A DNA stretch of 64,000 bases, taken from positions 1 to 64,000 of the forward strand of contig NZ_FTOQ01000004.1 in NCBI RefSeq assembly GCF_900156805.1, read 5' to 3'. Below are positions 11,225 to 22,577 of this stretch, piece by piece; within the stretch, counting starts at the first letter, position 1; each line of letters opens with the position of its first letter. The position numbers were made by a program, and so were the translations under genes. The notes under the pieces were generated by a model. The model saw only the letters and a program-made list of their open reading frames with translations. It was not told the DNA's origin and made no database searches. This DNA is from Roseivivax lentus (GTDB lineage Bacteria > Pseudomonadota > Alphaproteobacteria > Rhodobacterales > Rhodobacteraceae).

Positions 11225-12100
11225 ATGCAGATCAAGACGGTAGGCGTTGTCGGCGCCGGGCAGATGGGCAACGGGATCGCCCATGTGATGGCGGTGGCGG
11301 GCTACGACGTCCTGCTGAACGACATCAGCGCCGATGCGCTGGAGGCGGCCTGCGCCCTGATCGAGAAGAACCTCGACAAGCAGGTGAGCCGCGAGAAGAT
11401 CAGCGCGGAGGATCGTGACGCCGCGCTCAAGCGGATCCGCACGACGCAGGAGCTGACCGATCTCGGCCAGTCGGACCTGGTGATCGAGGCCGCGACCGAG
11501 CGCGAGGAGGTCAAGCAAAAGATCTTCGAGACGCTCGTGCCGTCGCTGAAACCCGACACCATCCTGACCTCGAACACCTCGTCGATCTCCATCACCCGGC
11601 TGGCCAGCCGCACCGACCGGCCCGAGCGTTTCATGGGGTTTCACTTCATGAACCCGGTGCCGATCATGTCGCTGGTCGAGCTGATCCGCGGCATCCAGAC
11701 CGATCAGGACACCTATGACGCCTGCCTCGCGGTCGTCGAGAAACTGGGCAAGACCGCGGCCTCGGCCGAGGATTTCCCGGCCTTCATCGTGAACCGCATC
11801 CTGATGCCGATGATCAACGAGGCGGCCTATACGCTTCTGGAAGGCGTCGGCAACGTGAGCTCCATCGACCAGGCGATGAAGCTCGGCGCGAACCATCCGA
11901 TGGGGCCGCTGGAGCTTGCGGATTTCATCGGGCTCGACACGTGCCTCGCGATCATGAACGTGCTGCATGACGGGCTGGGCGACACCAAGTACCGCCCCTG
12001 CCCGCTGCTGTCGAAATATGTCGAGGCCGGGTGGCTCGGCCGGAAGACCCAGCGCGGTTTCTACGATTACCGCGGCGAGACGCCGGTGCCGACGCGCTGA
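11225..12100 (+). CDS. hbd: 3-hydroxybutyryl-CoA dehydrogenase
   Basis: A 291-residue NAD(P)-dependent 3-hydroxyacyl-CoA dehydrogenase. The Rossmann motif GAGQMGNG lies at residues 10-17. The active-site region includes SNTSSISIT, the catalytic His in GFHFMNPVP, and the C-terminal helical domain ([33 protein letters not shown]). It interconverts acetoacetyl-CoA and 3-hydroxybutyryl-CoA in butanoate/PHB and beta-oxidation metabolism. A GAGGCAG SD precedes the ATG. The divergent spacer (11075-11224) contains AAGGC-TTGA-GCCTT at 11116-11129. Confidence 0.95.
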   Translation: MQIKTVGVVGAGQMGNGIAHVMAVAGYDVLLNDISADALEAACALIEKNLDKQVSREKISAEDRDAALKRIRTTQELTDLGQSDLVIEAATEREEVKQKIFETLVPSLKPDTILTSNTSSISITRLASRTDRPERFMGFHFMNPVPIMSLVELIRGIQTDQDTYDACLAVVEKLGKTAASAEDFPAFIVNRILMPMINEAAYTLLEGVGNVSSIDQAMKLGANHPMGPLELADFIGLDTCLAIMNVLHDGLGDTKYRPCPLLSKYVEAGWLGRKTQRGFYDYRGETPVPTR

Positions 12101-12132
12101 ACGCGCGAAACTTCACCGCATTCGATTGAAAT

Positions 12133-12158
12133 GCTCCGGAGATAAATGTCCGGGCGTC
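12133..12158 (+). repeat. Dispersed element, degenerate copy 3' of hbd
   Basis: The core GCTCCGGAGATAAATG followed by TCCGGGCGTC resembles the tail of the element at 23624-23675 and its reverse-strand relative at 59255-59305 (CTCCGGAG, a TA-rich stretch, then TCCGG and CGT). It lies just 3' of hbd on the same strand. It is the weakest member: the leading hairpin is missing. Confidence 0.4.
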
Positions 12159-12185
12159 TTGGTGCACGCATGCGCGAGACGTGCG

Positions 12186-12785
12186 TCAGCCGTTTCCAAG
12201 CGCCTCGTGATGCGCCCAGAGCGGCTGGTCGGGCACGTGCAGGCGCAGCGTACCGCCCAGCGTCAGGACGCCCGGCCGTTCGACCCAGGCGGTCACACCG
12301 CGCCGCCCCTTGGCCGCGGTCTTGAACCCTTTGGCGGCGTCGGGCGCCGTCTCGGCGATGACGCGGGCGGGCAGGTGGCAGGGGCGGTTTTCCATATCCA
12401 CGACCAGCATGCCGCCATCCTCGAGCTGCAGGCGCGAAGACGGGGGCACATGCGACAAATCCGGCAGGCCCTCGATCACCATCGTCGCGCCCAGCCATTC
12501 CGGCGGCATGTCCGCGAGGCCGATCCGCGTGGCGATCTCGGCGAGGTCCTCGGCCGAGAGGATGGAAAGCTGGCGCACGTTGCGGATCTCGGTGCCGCGG
12601 GGATACTGGCTCAGCAGGCGCGAACAGGAGGGCCGGTTGAGGCCGCCATGGGTGTCGCCCGGCACCCCGTCCCAATCGAGGGCGATGCTGTCTTCGGGCG
12701 CGGAGCGGATATCCTTGGTGGCGTCGCTGACACGGCCGAGCCAGACAATCCGCGCGGTGAAATCGGTGGGCTTCAGCGCGGGCAC
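12186..12785 (-). CDS. MOSC domain protein
   Basis: A 199-residue single-domain MOSC (molybdenum cofactor sulfurase C-terminal) protein. It shows GVPGDTHGGLNRPSC, carrying the conserved Cys of the family, then RGTEIRNVRQLSI, LGATMVIEG and KGRRGVTAWVERPG. MOSC proteins act in sulfur transfer or Moco-dependent reduction of N-hydroxylated compounds; the partner here is unknown. It is the last gene of the block running down from tilS-ftsH and sits 5 bp after the methyltransferase gene. Confidence 0.85.
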   Translation of the reverse strand: MPALKPTDFTARIVWLGRVSDATKDIRSAPEDSIALDWDGVPGDTHGGLNRPSCSRLLSQYPRGTEIRNVRQLSILSAEDLAEIATRIGLADMPPEWLGATMVIEGLPDLSHVPPSSRLQLEDGGMLVVDMENRPCHLPARVIAETAPDAAKGFKTAAKGRRGVTAWVERPGVLTLGGTLRLHVPDQPLWAHHEALGNG

Positions 12786-12790
12786 GGCAT

Positions 12791-13566
12791 TCAGACCTTC
12801 AGAGTGAAGAACAGGCGCCGGAAGGGGAACAGAACGGTGCCGCCGGGGCCTTCGGGATAGGCCTTGCCGATCACCTGCTCGTATTCCCGGATCAAGCGCG
12901 CGCGCTCATCCGCGGACAGCGCGGACAGGATCGGGCGGGCGAAGGTGCCCTCGGTGAAACGCCGCACCGGATGGCCTTCGGCGTCGGGCGCGAGTTCCTG
13001 GTAATACTCGGTTTCCCAGAGCGTCACCGCGCCGAGCGGCGCCAGAAGCCGGTGATATTCCGCTGGAAGCAGCACCGCGGGCAGGTTCGCCCGGTCGACG
13101 CGGCCCGGAAACAGCTCATCGGCGATCTGCAGCCAGAGCCGGTGCGACGGCGCGCGGTTCTGGTTGGGGCATTGCACCGCCAGAACGCCGCCTTGGGTTA
13201 GCATCTTCGCCAAACGCGGCATCAGCGTGGCATGGTCCTTCAGCCAGTGCAGCGCGGCATTGGCGAAGATCATCGCGGGCGGCGTCTCGGCCCGCCATTC
13301 GGCGAGGTCCATCTGCTCGACCGTGGTGTAGGAGCCCGAGCGCTCGGCGTGATCGAGCATGGCCGGGCTGGCGTCGACGCCCACAAGCCGGCGCCGCAAC
13401 TGGCCCAGGGCCGGTCCGACCGCCCCGGTGCCGCATCCGAGGTCGATGACGTTCCCTTCGGGCAAGGGGCCGATGGCGCGCAGAAGATCGAGAGCGGGCC
13501 GCAAGCGCAAACCCCGGAACCTGTGATAGGTCCCGGGGTCCCAGTCCGCGCCTTCGGGCGCAGAGG

Positions 13567-13570
<4 letters not shown>
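12791..13570 (-). CDS. tam: Class I SAM methyltransferase, trans-aconitate 2-methyltransferase-like
   Basis: A 259-residue enzyme. SAM motif I is [13 protein letters not shown] (about 41-53), followed by the acidic [23 protein letters not shown] is the Tam-type motif, and the opening [10 protein letters not shown] also matches Tam. Tam methylates trans-aconitate, a side product of aconitase. Substrate is inferred from these motifs only. Its ATG overlaps the ftsH stop, so it is translated with ftsH. Confidence 0.8.
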
Positions 13571-15480
<1,910 letters not shown>

Positions 15481-15558
15481 GGAAATTCTCCTGTGAAGTC
15501 TTGAAGCGGCTCATAGCATGGCCGGTTACTTGGTAACATAGGGATAAGACGCACCTGT

Positions 15559-16821
15559 TCAATGCGACAGGACAAAGCGCGCAAGGCTGGGTGCGGGGCC
15601 TTCGAAGCGGCAGGTATGGGCCGGCCCGAAGCCGAGCGCGGCGCAGGCGACCAGCGTCTCGCCGCGAAACACCGCCGGCAGCGACAGCGCCTGCCGGAAG
15701 CGCGGGCCCAATTGCGGTTTCGGCGTGACCTGCGACCAGCCCCGCGTGCCGAGCGCGCGCACGGTCAAGCCATTGATTTCCGGCCCCTCGATGCGCCAGC
15801 GGCCATCCCAGAGCCTGCCGGTCCCGGCCTCCGTCGCGGTCTCTTCCACTGCATTGAGCTCGCGCACGATGCGCATCTCGCCCCCCTCGACATGCAGCGC
15901 CGCGCCGCCCAGCGTGCCGCCCCGGCCCGACAGCGCGCCGTCCAGCAACGCCTCGAGCGCATCGGCGCGGGGGCGATATGTGCCGCCCGCGACGAAGCGC
16001 AGGCTTGCGGCCAGTAGCCGCATCTGGGTGTCGCGCTCGGTCTCGGCAAAGCCGTCGCGGTCGATCACGATCTGCCCCCAGTCGAGCCGCGTGAGCCGGG
16101 CGGCGATATCGGCGGCCCGCGCCTTCAGCGCTTCGGCGGCCCGGGCCATCCGCTGCGCCGTGCCGGTCAGGGCGTCGACGCCGAGGCCCGCCTCCTCCAG
16201 CGCCCCCAGCAGCTTGCGCATGCGCACGCGTTCGAAGCCCTCATCTGCGTTCGACGGATCCTCGGCGAAGGGAATGCGCATCACCCGCAGGTAAAACCGC
16301 AGAGCATCGCGGCGTTCGCCCAGCAGCGGACGGATCACGCGCATCGCCCCGGCCTCGCGGATTTGCGCCATCCCGGCGAGGCCTTCGACCCCCGATCCGC
16401 GCCTTAGCCGCATCAACACGGTCTCGGCCTGATCGTCGGCGGTATGGGCGAAGAGCACGTCGCGCATGCCCTGCCGCCAGCCGTCGATCAGCGACAGCCG
16501 CGCGCGGCGGGCCGCATCCTGCAGGTTGCCCTGCCCGTCCCAGCCCTGCCAGTTCAGCGTGTCATGCGGCCAGCCCAGAACGCGGCATTCCTCGGCCACG
16601 AGCCGCGCCTCGTCGGCCGAGCCGGGCCGCAGCCCGTGATCGACGGTGACGACCCGCAGGCGCACGCCCCAGCGCTTCGTCCAGTTATGCGCCAGCGCCA
16701 GCATGGACATGGAATCGCCGCCGCCCGAGACGGCGAGCCCGATCTCGGAGGGGAAATCGGGGCCGAGGCATTGCCCCATCGCCGCGGCGAAGCGGTCGTC
16801 GAGCGATGGCGCGTCGCTCAC
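15559..16821 (-). CDS. tilS: tRNA(Ile)-lysidine synthase
   Basis: A 420-residue N-type ATP pyrophosphatase that modifies C34 of the CAU tRNA-Ile to lysidine so that it reads AUA. The PP-loop SGGGDSM lies at residues 32-38, followed by VVTVDHGLRPGSADEA, HTADDQAETVLMRL and RGSGVEGLAGM. The GTG at 16821 is chosen because it is the only good start after the cpoB stop, seven bases away. This essential gene sits in the common alphaproteobacterial order pal-cpoB-tilS-ftsH. Confidence 0.95.
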   Translation of the reverse strand: MSDAPSLDDRFAAAMGQCLGPDFPSEIGLAVSGGGDSMSMLALAHNWTKRWGVRLRVVTVDHGLRPGSADEARLVAEECRVLGWPHDTLNWQGWDGQGNLQDAARRARLSLIDGWRQGMRDVLFAHTADDQAETVLMRLRRGSGVEGLAGMAQIREAGAMRVIRPLLGERRDALRFYLRVMRIPFAEDPSNADEGFERVRMRKLLGALEEAGLGVDALTGTAQRMARAAEALKARAADIAARLTRLDWGQIVIDRDGFAETERDTQMRLLAASLRFVAGGTYRPRADALEALLDGALSGRGGTLGGAALHVEGGEMRIVRELNAVEETATEAGTGRLWDGRWRIEGPEINGLTVRALGTRGWSQVTPKPQLGPRFRQALSLPAVFRGETLVACAALGFGPAHTCRFEGPAPSLARFVLSH

Positions 16822-16828
16822 CGGCGCG

Positions 16829-17683
16829 TCACTGACAGGACAGCGCGCCGCGTTCGGCCTGGGCCCGCGCCACCGCCTCGGCACCGGGGTAGCGGGTCGC
16901 CACCTCGGCCAGCGTCACGCAGGCCTCCTGCACCGAGCCGATCTTGCCGAGCCCCCGGCCCAGCAGAAACAGCGCCTCGGGCGCGGTCGGGGCGTCGGGA
17001 TACGTGTTCCAGGCCTCGAGATAGGCGCGCGCGGCCTCCCGCGTTTCGCCCAGCTCCTCGAGCGCGCTGCCGCGACCCAGAAGCGCCGCCGCATCGAGCG
17101 GGCTGCCGGGATAGGTCTGCCGGAAGGCGGCGAACCGGTCCGCGGCATTCTGGTATTCACCGTTCGACAGCGCCTCCTGCGCGGCACGGAAATCCGCCTC
17201 TTCCGCGGCAGCAAGCTGCGCGCCGCCCGCAAGGGGCAGGCCGTCATCGCCCGATCCGGGCTCTTCCGCCTGAGGGGTCCCGGCGGGCGGCGGGGTCGCC
17301 GCAGTGGCGGGCGGCGTGCCGCCAAGCGGCGGGCTGTCGCCCAGCGCGCCGATATCGCAGCCCGGCTCCAGCTCGCAGAGCCGGAAATTGAGATCGCCGA
17401 TCCGGTTCGTGCCGTCCTGCACGATCTGGTCGATGCGGAACTGCATCTGTTCGGTCTGCGCGGTCAGACGCTGCAGCTCGGCCTCGATGGCGTTCACGCG
17501 GTCGAGCGTGCCGCCGCCCACCTGCACGTCCGGGCCGCTGGTCGTGGAGAGCTCACGCTGGAGCTTCTGCAGCTCGAAGCTCAGCACCGACAGGTCCTGC
17601 CGGATATCGGCCAGCGTGTCGGCATTCTGCGCGGCAAGCGGCGACGCGACGAGGCTCAGCGCAAGAAGGGCGGCGCGCAGCAT
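16829..17683 (-). CDS. cpoB: Cell division coordinator CpoB (YbgF)
   Basis: A 284-residue periplasmic protein. It has a signal peptide (MLRAALLALSLVASPLAAQ), an N-terminal trimerising coiled coil (about 25-100), a Pro/Ala/Gly linker, and a C-terminal TPR domain (FRAAQEALSNGEYQNAADRF, then GDSPL-type repeats ending in CVTLAEVATRYPGA). CpoB couples Tol-Pal constriction with peptidoglycan synthesis by PBP1b. It starts 3 bp after pal, as in most Tol-Pal operons. Confidence 0.93.
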   Translation of the reverse strand: MLRAALLALSLVASPLAAQNADTLADIRQDLSVLSFELQKLQRELSTTSGPDVQVGGGTLDRVNAIEAELQRLTAQTEQMQFRIDQIVQDGTNRIGDLNFRLCELEPGCDIGALGDSPPLGGTPPATAATPPPAGTPQAEEPGSGDDGLPLAGGAQLAAAEEADFRAAQEALSNGEYQNAADRFAAFRQTYPGSPLDAAALLGRGSALEELGETREAARAYLEAWNTYPDAPTAPEALFLLGRGLGKIGSVQEACVTLAEVATRYPGAEAVARAQAERGALSCQ

Positions 17684-17686
17684 GGC

Positions 17687-18208
17687 TCAGCCCAGCCCGC
17701 CCGCGGCGACGACCGTCACGGCGCGGCGGTTCTGGCTGTAGCACGCCTCGGTCGAGCAGATCTCGATGGGGCGTTCCTTGCCGTAGCTGACGAAGGTCAG
17801 GCGGCTTTGCGCGACGCCCTGCGCCACGAGGTATTCCATGACCGAATTGGCCCGGCGCGCGCCGAGGGCGAGGTTGTATTCCCGCGTGCCCTGCTCGTCC
17901 GCGTGGCCCTCGATCCGGGCCATGTAGGTCGGGTTCGACATCAGCCATTGCGCCTGGCCGGACAGCGTCACCTGCGCCTCGGGCGACAGCGTCGACTGGT
18001 CCACCGCGAAGAGGACGCGGTCGCCGATGGTCTGGCTGAAATAGGCCGGCGATGCGGGGTCGTTGGCGCTGCCCGGCACGATGCCGGTGCCCATGCCTGC
18101 CCCGGCGCCCATGCCCGGATCGCCCCCCGCGCCGAAGCGGTCGGGGTTCTGGCAGCCCGCCAGGGCCAGCGCCGCGACGATCAGAATTGCTTTGGATGAG
18201 ATGCCCAT
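17687..18208 (-). CDS. pal: Peptidoglycan-associated lipoprotein Pal
   Basis: A 173-residue outer-membrane lipoprotein. It has signal plus lipobox LAGC with Cys19, a Gly/Met-rich linker (PGMGAGAGMGTG), then an OmpA-type peptidoglycan-binding domain (IGDRVLFAVDQSTL, IEGHADEQGTREYNLALGARRA, VSYGKERP). It anchors the outer membrane to the wall and interacts with TolB. The start at 18208 is set by the lipoprotein signal. The 82-bp spacer to tolB could hold an internal promoter. Confidence 0.97.
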   Translation of the reverse strand: MGISSKAILIVAALALAGCQNPDRFGAGGDPGMGAGAGMGTGIVPGSANDPASPAYFSQTIGDRVLFAVDQSTLSPEAQVTLSGQAQWLMSNPTYMARIEGHADEQGTREYNLALGARRANSVMEYLVAQGVAQSRLTFVSYGKERPIEICSTEACYSQNRRAVTVVAAGGLG

Positions 18209-18290
18209 CGTTGTGGTCCTGCTCTTGTTTTGCGGCACGCTAACATATCGCGCCGGGTAAGTGAATCGCCGCCGAACGCGGCCGAGTGGT

Positions 18291-19610
18291 CTATTGCAGC
18301 GGCCCCCAGCTCGGGTCCGACCCGCCTGCGGGCGTCTGCACGCGCTTGAGGTTCCGGCCCGAGATATCGACCGAATAAAGCGACGACGCGCCGGTCGCGC
18401 CCTGGGTTTCGCGGCTGAACATGATGACCCGGCCATTGGGCGCCCAGGTCGGGCTTTCGTCGAGGAAGGAGGCCGTCAGCAGCCGTTCCTCGGAGCCATC
18501 GGTGCGCATCACGCCGATATGGAAGCGGCCCGCATTCTGCTTGGTAAAGGCGATGAGATCGCCGCGCGGCGACCAGACCGGCGTGCCGTAGCGCCCCTCG
18601 CCGAAGCTGATGCGCGTCGCCTCGCCGCCGCTCGCGGGCATGATGTAGAGCTGCTGGCTGCCCGAACGGTCGCTTTCGAAGACGATGCGGCTGCCATCGG
18701 GCGAGAAGCTGGGCGCGGTCTCGATCGAGGGCGCGGAAGTCAGCTGCCGGGTCTGGCCGGTGGCAATCTCCATCGCGAAGATGTCGGTGTTCGAGCCCGT
18801 GGTCGCCGAATAGAGCAGGCTCTGCCCGGAAGGCGCGAAGCGCGGCGCGAAGCTCATCAGGCCCTGCTGTGTTGGCAGGATGCGGCTTTGCACCGAGCCC
18901 ACGTCGAGCACATGCACCCGCGGCTCGCCGGTGGCGTAGCTCGTGTAGATCACCCGGTCGCCCGAGGGCGAGAAGCGCGGCGCCAGCACGATGGAGGAGC
19001 TGTCGGTGAGATATTGCAGGTTCGCGCCGTCGTAATCCATGATCGCCAGCCGCTTCTGGCGGGCATCCTTCGGCCCCTGTTCGGAGACGAAGACGACGCG
19101 GCTGTCGAAATAGCCGCCCTCGCCGGTGATGCGGGAATAAACCTGGTCGGCGACCTTGTGCCCCATCCGGCGCAGCCCGTCGGGGGTGCCCACGAATTGC
19201 ATGCCCTGGCCGAGCTCGGTGCCGGCGAAGACGTCGTAGACGCGGAACTTGACGATCACCCGGCCCGAGCCGTCGAGGCTGACCTCCCCGGTGATGAGCG
19301 CCTGGGCGTTGATCGCGCGCCAATCGGCGAATTGGACCGGCGAGGCGAAGCTGGTGATCTGGCTGATGAAGGCATCCTGCGAGATCTGCCGGAAGAGCCC
19401 CGTGCCGGTCAGGTCCGAGCGGACGACCTGGGTGATCTCCTGCGCATAGGCCTGGGTCTCGGCGCTGCCCGCGACGAAGGTCGGCGCGGCAAACGGCAAG
19501 GGTTCGATCACGCCCTCGGTGATCTCGATCCGCAGCGGACCCTGCGCCTGCGCGGGCAGCGCCAGAAGCGCGAGCGTGAGGGCCAGAAGGCAGGAGACAA
19601 GCGTTTTCAT
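18291..19610 (-). CDS. tolB: Tol-Pal translocation protein TolB
   Basis: A 439-residue periplasmic protein. A signal peptide ends near AQAQG (residues 1-23). The N-terminal alpha/beta domain is followed by a six-bladed WD40-like beta-propeller with repeated motifs such as [32 protein letters not shown] and [15 protein letters not shown]. TolB shuttles between Pal and TolA. Length is typical. It is separated from tolA by 91 bp. Confidence 0.97.
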   Translation of the reverse strand: MKTLVSCLLALTLALLALPAQAQGPLRIEITEGVIEPLPFAAPTFVAGSAETQAYAQEITQVVRSDLTGTGLFRQISQDAFISQITSFASPVQFADWRAINAQALITGEVSLDGSGRVIVKFRVYDVFAGTELGQGMQFVGTPDGLRRMGHKVADQVYSRITGEGGYFDSRVVFVSEQGPKDARQKRLAIMDYDGANLQYLTDSSSIVLAPRFSPSGDRVIYTSYATGEPRVHVLDVGSVQSRILPTQQGLMSFAPRFAPSGQSLLYSATTGSNTDIFAMEIATGQTRQLTSAPSIETAPSFSPDGSRIVFESDRSGSQQLYIMPASGGEATRISFGEGRYGTPVWSPRGDLIAFTKQNAGRFHIGVMRTDGSEERLLTASFLDESPTWAPNGRVIMFSRETQGATGASSLYSVDISGRNLKRVQTPAGGSDPSWGPLQ

Positions 19611-19701
19611 CGGCGAACCTTTCCGGGACGAACCTGTGCGCGCGAGCTTAGGCAAGCCTGCGCGCGGACACAAATGACGGTTATGCGCGCGCCGGGGGTC
19701 A

Positions 19702-20874
19702 TCAGCGCAACCGCATGCCCGAGGGGTCGAAGACCATCTCGATCTCGCGCCACTGGGCGTATTTCTCGGGCGGCAGCGGGAAGCCGTTACGTTGCGCTTC
19801 GCACCGAATGATCGCGGATCGTGCATTTCTATATGCGACATTTGTTGCGGTCTCGTCGCCACCGTTCGCTTCAATGAGGCGTAAGCTATCCGGGATCAAG
19901 CGCCCCGCCTCTGTCAACTCGAAGCCGACTACAACCGTTACGCGTGAAGCAGGAGAACCCGGATCAATTATCCAACAATTTTGTACGGCGACGCGCAGCG
20001 CGTCCCGCTCGCCCGAGGTCATGGGCGGGCCGGTGGGCAGGTCGGGCTGCGGGCTCGTGGTGCCGCCGCCGAGGGCCTCGGCCAGCGCGGCCTCGACACC
20101 CGACGGCGCGTCCGGTTCCGGCGGGTCGGGCGGTTCGGGAGCGTCTGGCGTTTGGGCGGTCTGGGTTTCGGGTTCGGGCTCAGGCTCAGGAGCGGGTGTC
20201 GGCGTGGGACGGTTCGGGCGTGCGGCAGGGCGCATCGAGGCGGTCGGCGCGGCGGCGGGGCGCTCGGCCTCGGTCACGATCTCGGTCGTGGCCTCCTCGG
20301 GCGAGGTGGCCTCCTGTTCGACCACATCCGCCACCGCGTCGGTCTCGGCGTCGGGCGACACGCTGTCCTGCACCTCCTCGGCGACGCGCGCATCGGGCGC
20401 GGGCGGCGCCACGGGCTCCGGCGCGACCCGCGGGGCGGCATCGGGGGTGGGCGTCTCGGCGATCTCCGGCGCGGGCGTCTCGGGCGCGGGCTGGGGCAAC
20501 GCGGGCGCGGTGTCGGTGACCTCGGCGGGCGGGGTCGGCAGCACCGGCTCGGGCGGCGCTTCCGCCGCCGGTTCGGGGGTCGCTTCCGGTGCGGGGCGCG
20601 GGGTCGGCGGCGGCGCGGTGTCGGGCGCGCGGGGCGAGACCTCGGGCGCTTCGGGCGCGACCGGCGCGTCGATCTCGGAGGCGGCTTCGGGCGGGGCCGC
20701 GGGCTGCGACAGCGCGGCGAATTCCTCGGAGGACAGGACCTGCACGTCCTGTACCCGCACCGGATCGGGATCGGGCCGGAAGATGCCGCCGAAGAGCAGC
20801 CACAGGATCAGGACGCCGTGCCCGACACCCGAGACGATCTGCCCGATCTTGCGCGCGGAGAGGGAGGGCGTCAT
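19702..20874 (-). CDS. tolA: TolA-like envelope-spanning protein
   Basis: A 390-residue inner-membrane protein. It has one N-terminal helix (about 11-31), a long Pro/Ala/Glu linker from 35 to 280 with PEPEPEPET and PPDPPEP tracts instead of the helical domain II of enterobacteria, and a C-terminal TonB/TolA-type domain ([26 protein letters not shown]). It links TolQR to TolB/Pal. The segment encoding residues about 299-357 (19801-19980) is near 53% G+C by my count and uses codons such as ATA, TTT and GTA, unlike its surroundings. Confidence 0.88.
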   Translation of the reverse strand: MTPSLSARKIGQIVSGVGHGVLILWLLFGGIFRPDPDPVRVQDVQVLSSEEFAALSQPAAPPEAASEIDAPVAPEAPEVSPRAPDTAPPPTPRPAPEATPEPAAEAPPEPVLPTPPAEVTDTAPALPQPAPETPAPEIAETPTPDAAPRVAPEPVAPPAPDARVAEEVQDSVSPDAETDAVADVVEQEATSPEEATTEIVTEAERPAAAPTASMRPAARPNRPTPTPAPEPEPEPETQTAQTPDAPEPPDPPEPDAPSGVEAALAEALGGGTTSPQPDLPTGPPMTSGERDALRVAVQNCWIIDPGSPASRVTVVVGFELTEAGRLIPDSLRLIEANGGDETATNVAYRNARSAIIRCEAQRNGFPLPPEKYAQWREIEMVFDPSGMRLR

Positions 20875-20887
20875 TGGGGATGCCCCC

Positions 20888-21367
20888 TCAATTGCCCTGG
20901 GCGTTCAGAGACGGGCCGCCGATATCCGTCACGAGCCCGATGGACGAAAAGCCGCCGGCATTGAGCGCTCCCATGATCTGCGCGACCGTCTCGTAGGGCA
21001 CCGCCCCGTCGGCGCGCAGGTAGACGCGGTCGTCGCTGCGTTCCTCGGCGATGGCGCGCAGCCGCGAGACCAGCTGATCCTGCGGCACTTGGGTGGTCTG
21101 GATCGTCACGCCGCCCGCCGCGTCGATGGTCACGGTCAGCGGCTCCTCGTTGTCGGAGGGCAGCGCGGTGGCGGCCGTCTTCGGCAACTCGATCGGCACG
21201 CCCACGGTCAGGAGGGGCGCGGCCACCATGAAGATGATGAGCAGCACGAGCATCACGTCCACGAAGGGCGTGATGTTGATCTCGGACATGGGCTGGGCGC
21301 GGCCCGACCGGCGCCGCCTGCGGCGCGATCCCCCGCCCCCGCCCGATTTGGTGACCCCGGCGCCCAT
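20888..21367 (-). CDS. tolR: Biopolymer transport protein TolR
   Basis: A 159-residue ExbD/TolR family protein. It has a basic glycine-rich N-terminus (SGGGGGSRRRRRR), then MSEINITPFVDVMLVLLIIF, whose Asp in the helix carries protons in the TolQR motor, and a periplasmic domain ending in GLVTDIGGPSL. It starts 3 bp after tolQ. An internal Met in front of SEINITP is possible but would delete the cytoplasmic tail. Confidence 0.96.
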   Translation of the reverse strand: MGAGVTKSGGGGGSRRRRRRSGRAQPMSEINITPFVDVMLVLLIIFMVAAPLLTVGVPIELPKTAATALPSDNEEPLTVTIDAAGGVTIQTTQVPQDQLVSRLRAIAEERSDDRVYLRADGAVPYETVAQIMGALNAGGFSSIGLVTDIGGPSLNAQGN

Positions 21368-21370
21368 CGC

Positions 21371-22066
21371 TCAGCCGTCCAGCTGGCGCGAGAGGATGGT
21401 GGAGAACTCGTCGGCGAAGGCCTCGTAGCCGCCGATCAGCCGCTCGGCATCGGCCGAAAGCTTGTTGTAGAAGATCACCGCCGGAATGGCCGCGAGAAGG
21501 CCGAGGCCGGTAGCCAGCAGCGCCTCGGCGATGCCCGGGGCCACGACAGCGAGCGAGGTGTTCTGCTGCTGCGCGATCTCGACGAAGGCATGCATGATGC
21601 CCCAGACCGTGCCGAAGAGGCCCACGAAGGGCGTGACCGACCCGACCGTTGCGAGGACCGCTAGGCCGCCCTGCAGGTCCTCGGCCTCTTTCTGGATCGC
21701 CACGTCCATCGACCGGTCGATGCGCGCCTGCGCGCCCGCGATGAGATTGCCATCGTCGCGATGCGACCGGCGCCATTCCATCATGCCGGCGGCGAAGATC
21801 CGCTCGGACCGGCCCTTGGGGTCCATGCCGATCTGGTCGAAGAGCTCGTCGAGCGGTTCGCCGGACCAGAAGGCGCGGTCGAAATGATCGGCCTCGACCT
21901 TCGCGGAGCGATAGGAGACGATCTTCTGCACGATGATCGACCAGGACCAGAAGCTGGCCACCACCAGGGACAGCATCACGAGTTTGACGGTGAAGGTCGC
22001 GCGGGCGAACAGTGCCCACATGGAGAAATCAATCTCCTGCGCCAGCGCCAGAGTTTCCGTTTCCAT
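21371..22066 (-). CDS. tolQ: Tol-Pal system motor protein TolQ
   Basis: A 231-residue MotA/TolQ/ExbB proton-channel protein with three helices. The first is near residues 25-47. The second and third are in the ATVGSVTPFVGLFGTVWGIM and GIAEALLATGLGLLAAIPAV blocks, which are the family signature. With TolR it uses the proton motive force to energise TolA during outer-membrane constriction. It is preceded by ybgC with a 112-bp gap where a promoter could lie. Confidence 0.97.
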   Translation of the reverse strand: METETLALAQEIDFSMWALFARATFTVKLVMLSLVVASFWSWSIIVQKIVSYRSAKVEADHFDRAFWSGEPLDELFDQIGMDPKGRSERIFAAGMMEWRRSHRDDGNLIAGAQARIDRSMDVAIQKEAEDLQGGLAVLATVGSVTPFVGLFGTVWGIMHAFVEIAQQQNTSLAVVAPGIAEALLATGLGLLAAIPAVIFYNKLSADAERLIGGYEAFADEFSTILSRQLDG

Positions 22067-22178
22067 GAGCCTGCTCTTTCTGCCTTGGCCTCTTGTCGGG
22101 CCGCGTTTGCCCGAAGGGATACGCCAAGTCGCGGGTCAATTCCAACACAATGCGGTGAATTGCTTTCCGGGCGCGGCG

Positions 22179-22568
22179 CTAATGCAGCTTTTGGCGGATA
22201 TTCGCCGGTAGCCGGGCGGGCTGACCGGCGGCGTTCACGCAGACCACGAGCACTTCGGCGCGAAAGAGCAGCGTGTCGTCGCGCCAGACCTCCTGGCCCA
22301 TCGCCAGCTTCACGCCGGAGACCGACCGCGTGACGGTGCGCACCTCCAGCTGATCGTCGAATTTCGCCGGCGCGATGTAGTCGGCCTCGACCCGGCGCAC
22401 GACGAAGACCACGCCGTCGTTTTCGCGCATCGCGTTCTGGTCGATGCCGAGATCGCGCACCCAGTCCGAGCGGGCCCGCTCGATATAGCGCAGGTAATTG
22501 GCGTAATAGACGATGCCCGCCATGTCGGTGTCTTCGTAATAGACGCGGACCGTAAAGGTGTGGGACAT
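22179..22568 (-). CDS. ybgC: Tol-Pal-associated acyl-CoA thioesterase YbgC
   Basis: A 129-residue hot-dog fold thioesterase. The catalytic motif YYEDTDMAGIVYYANYLRY contains the conserved Asp, followed by ERARSDW. YbgC hydrolyses short acyl-CoA or binds acyl carrier protein and is the usual first gene of tol operons. It lies 9 bp after the upstream hypothetical gene and is presumably co-transcribed. Confidence 0.95.
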   Translation of the reverse strand: MSHTFTVRVYYEDTDMAGIVYYANYLRYIERARSDWVRDLGIDQNAMRENDGVVFVVRRVEADYIAPAKFDDQLEVRTVTRSVSGVKLAMGQEVWRDDTLLFRAEVLVVCVNAAGQPARLPANIRQKLH

Positions 22569-22577
22569 GGGGCCTCC

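Noticed and set aside
12133-12170. Intrinsic terminator of hbd
   Set aside because: CTCCGGAG is a self-complementary core without a usable loop or T-run; it fits the dispersed element better.
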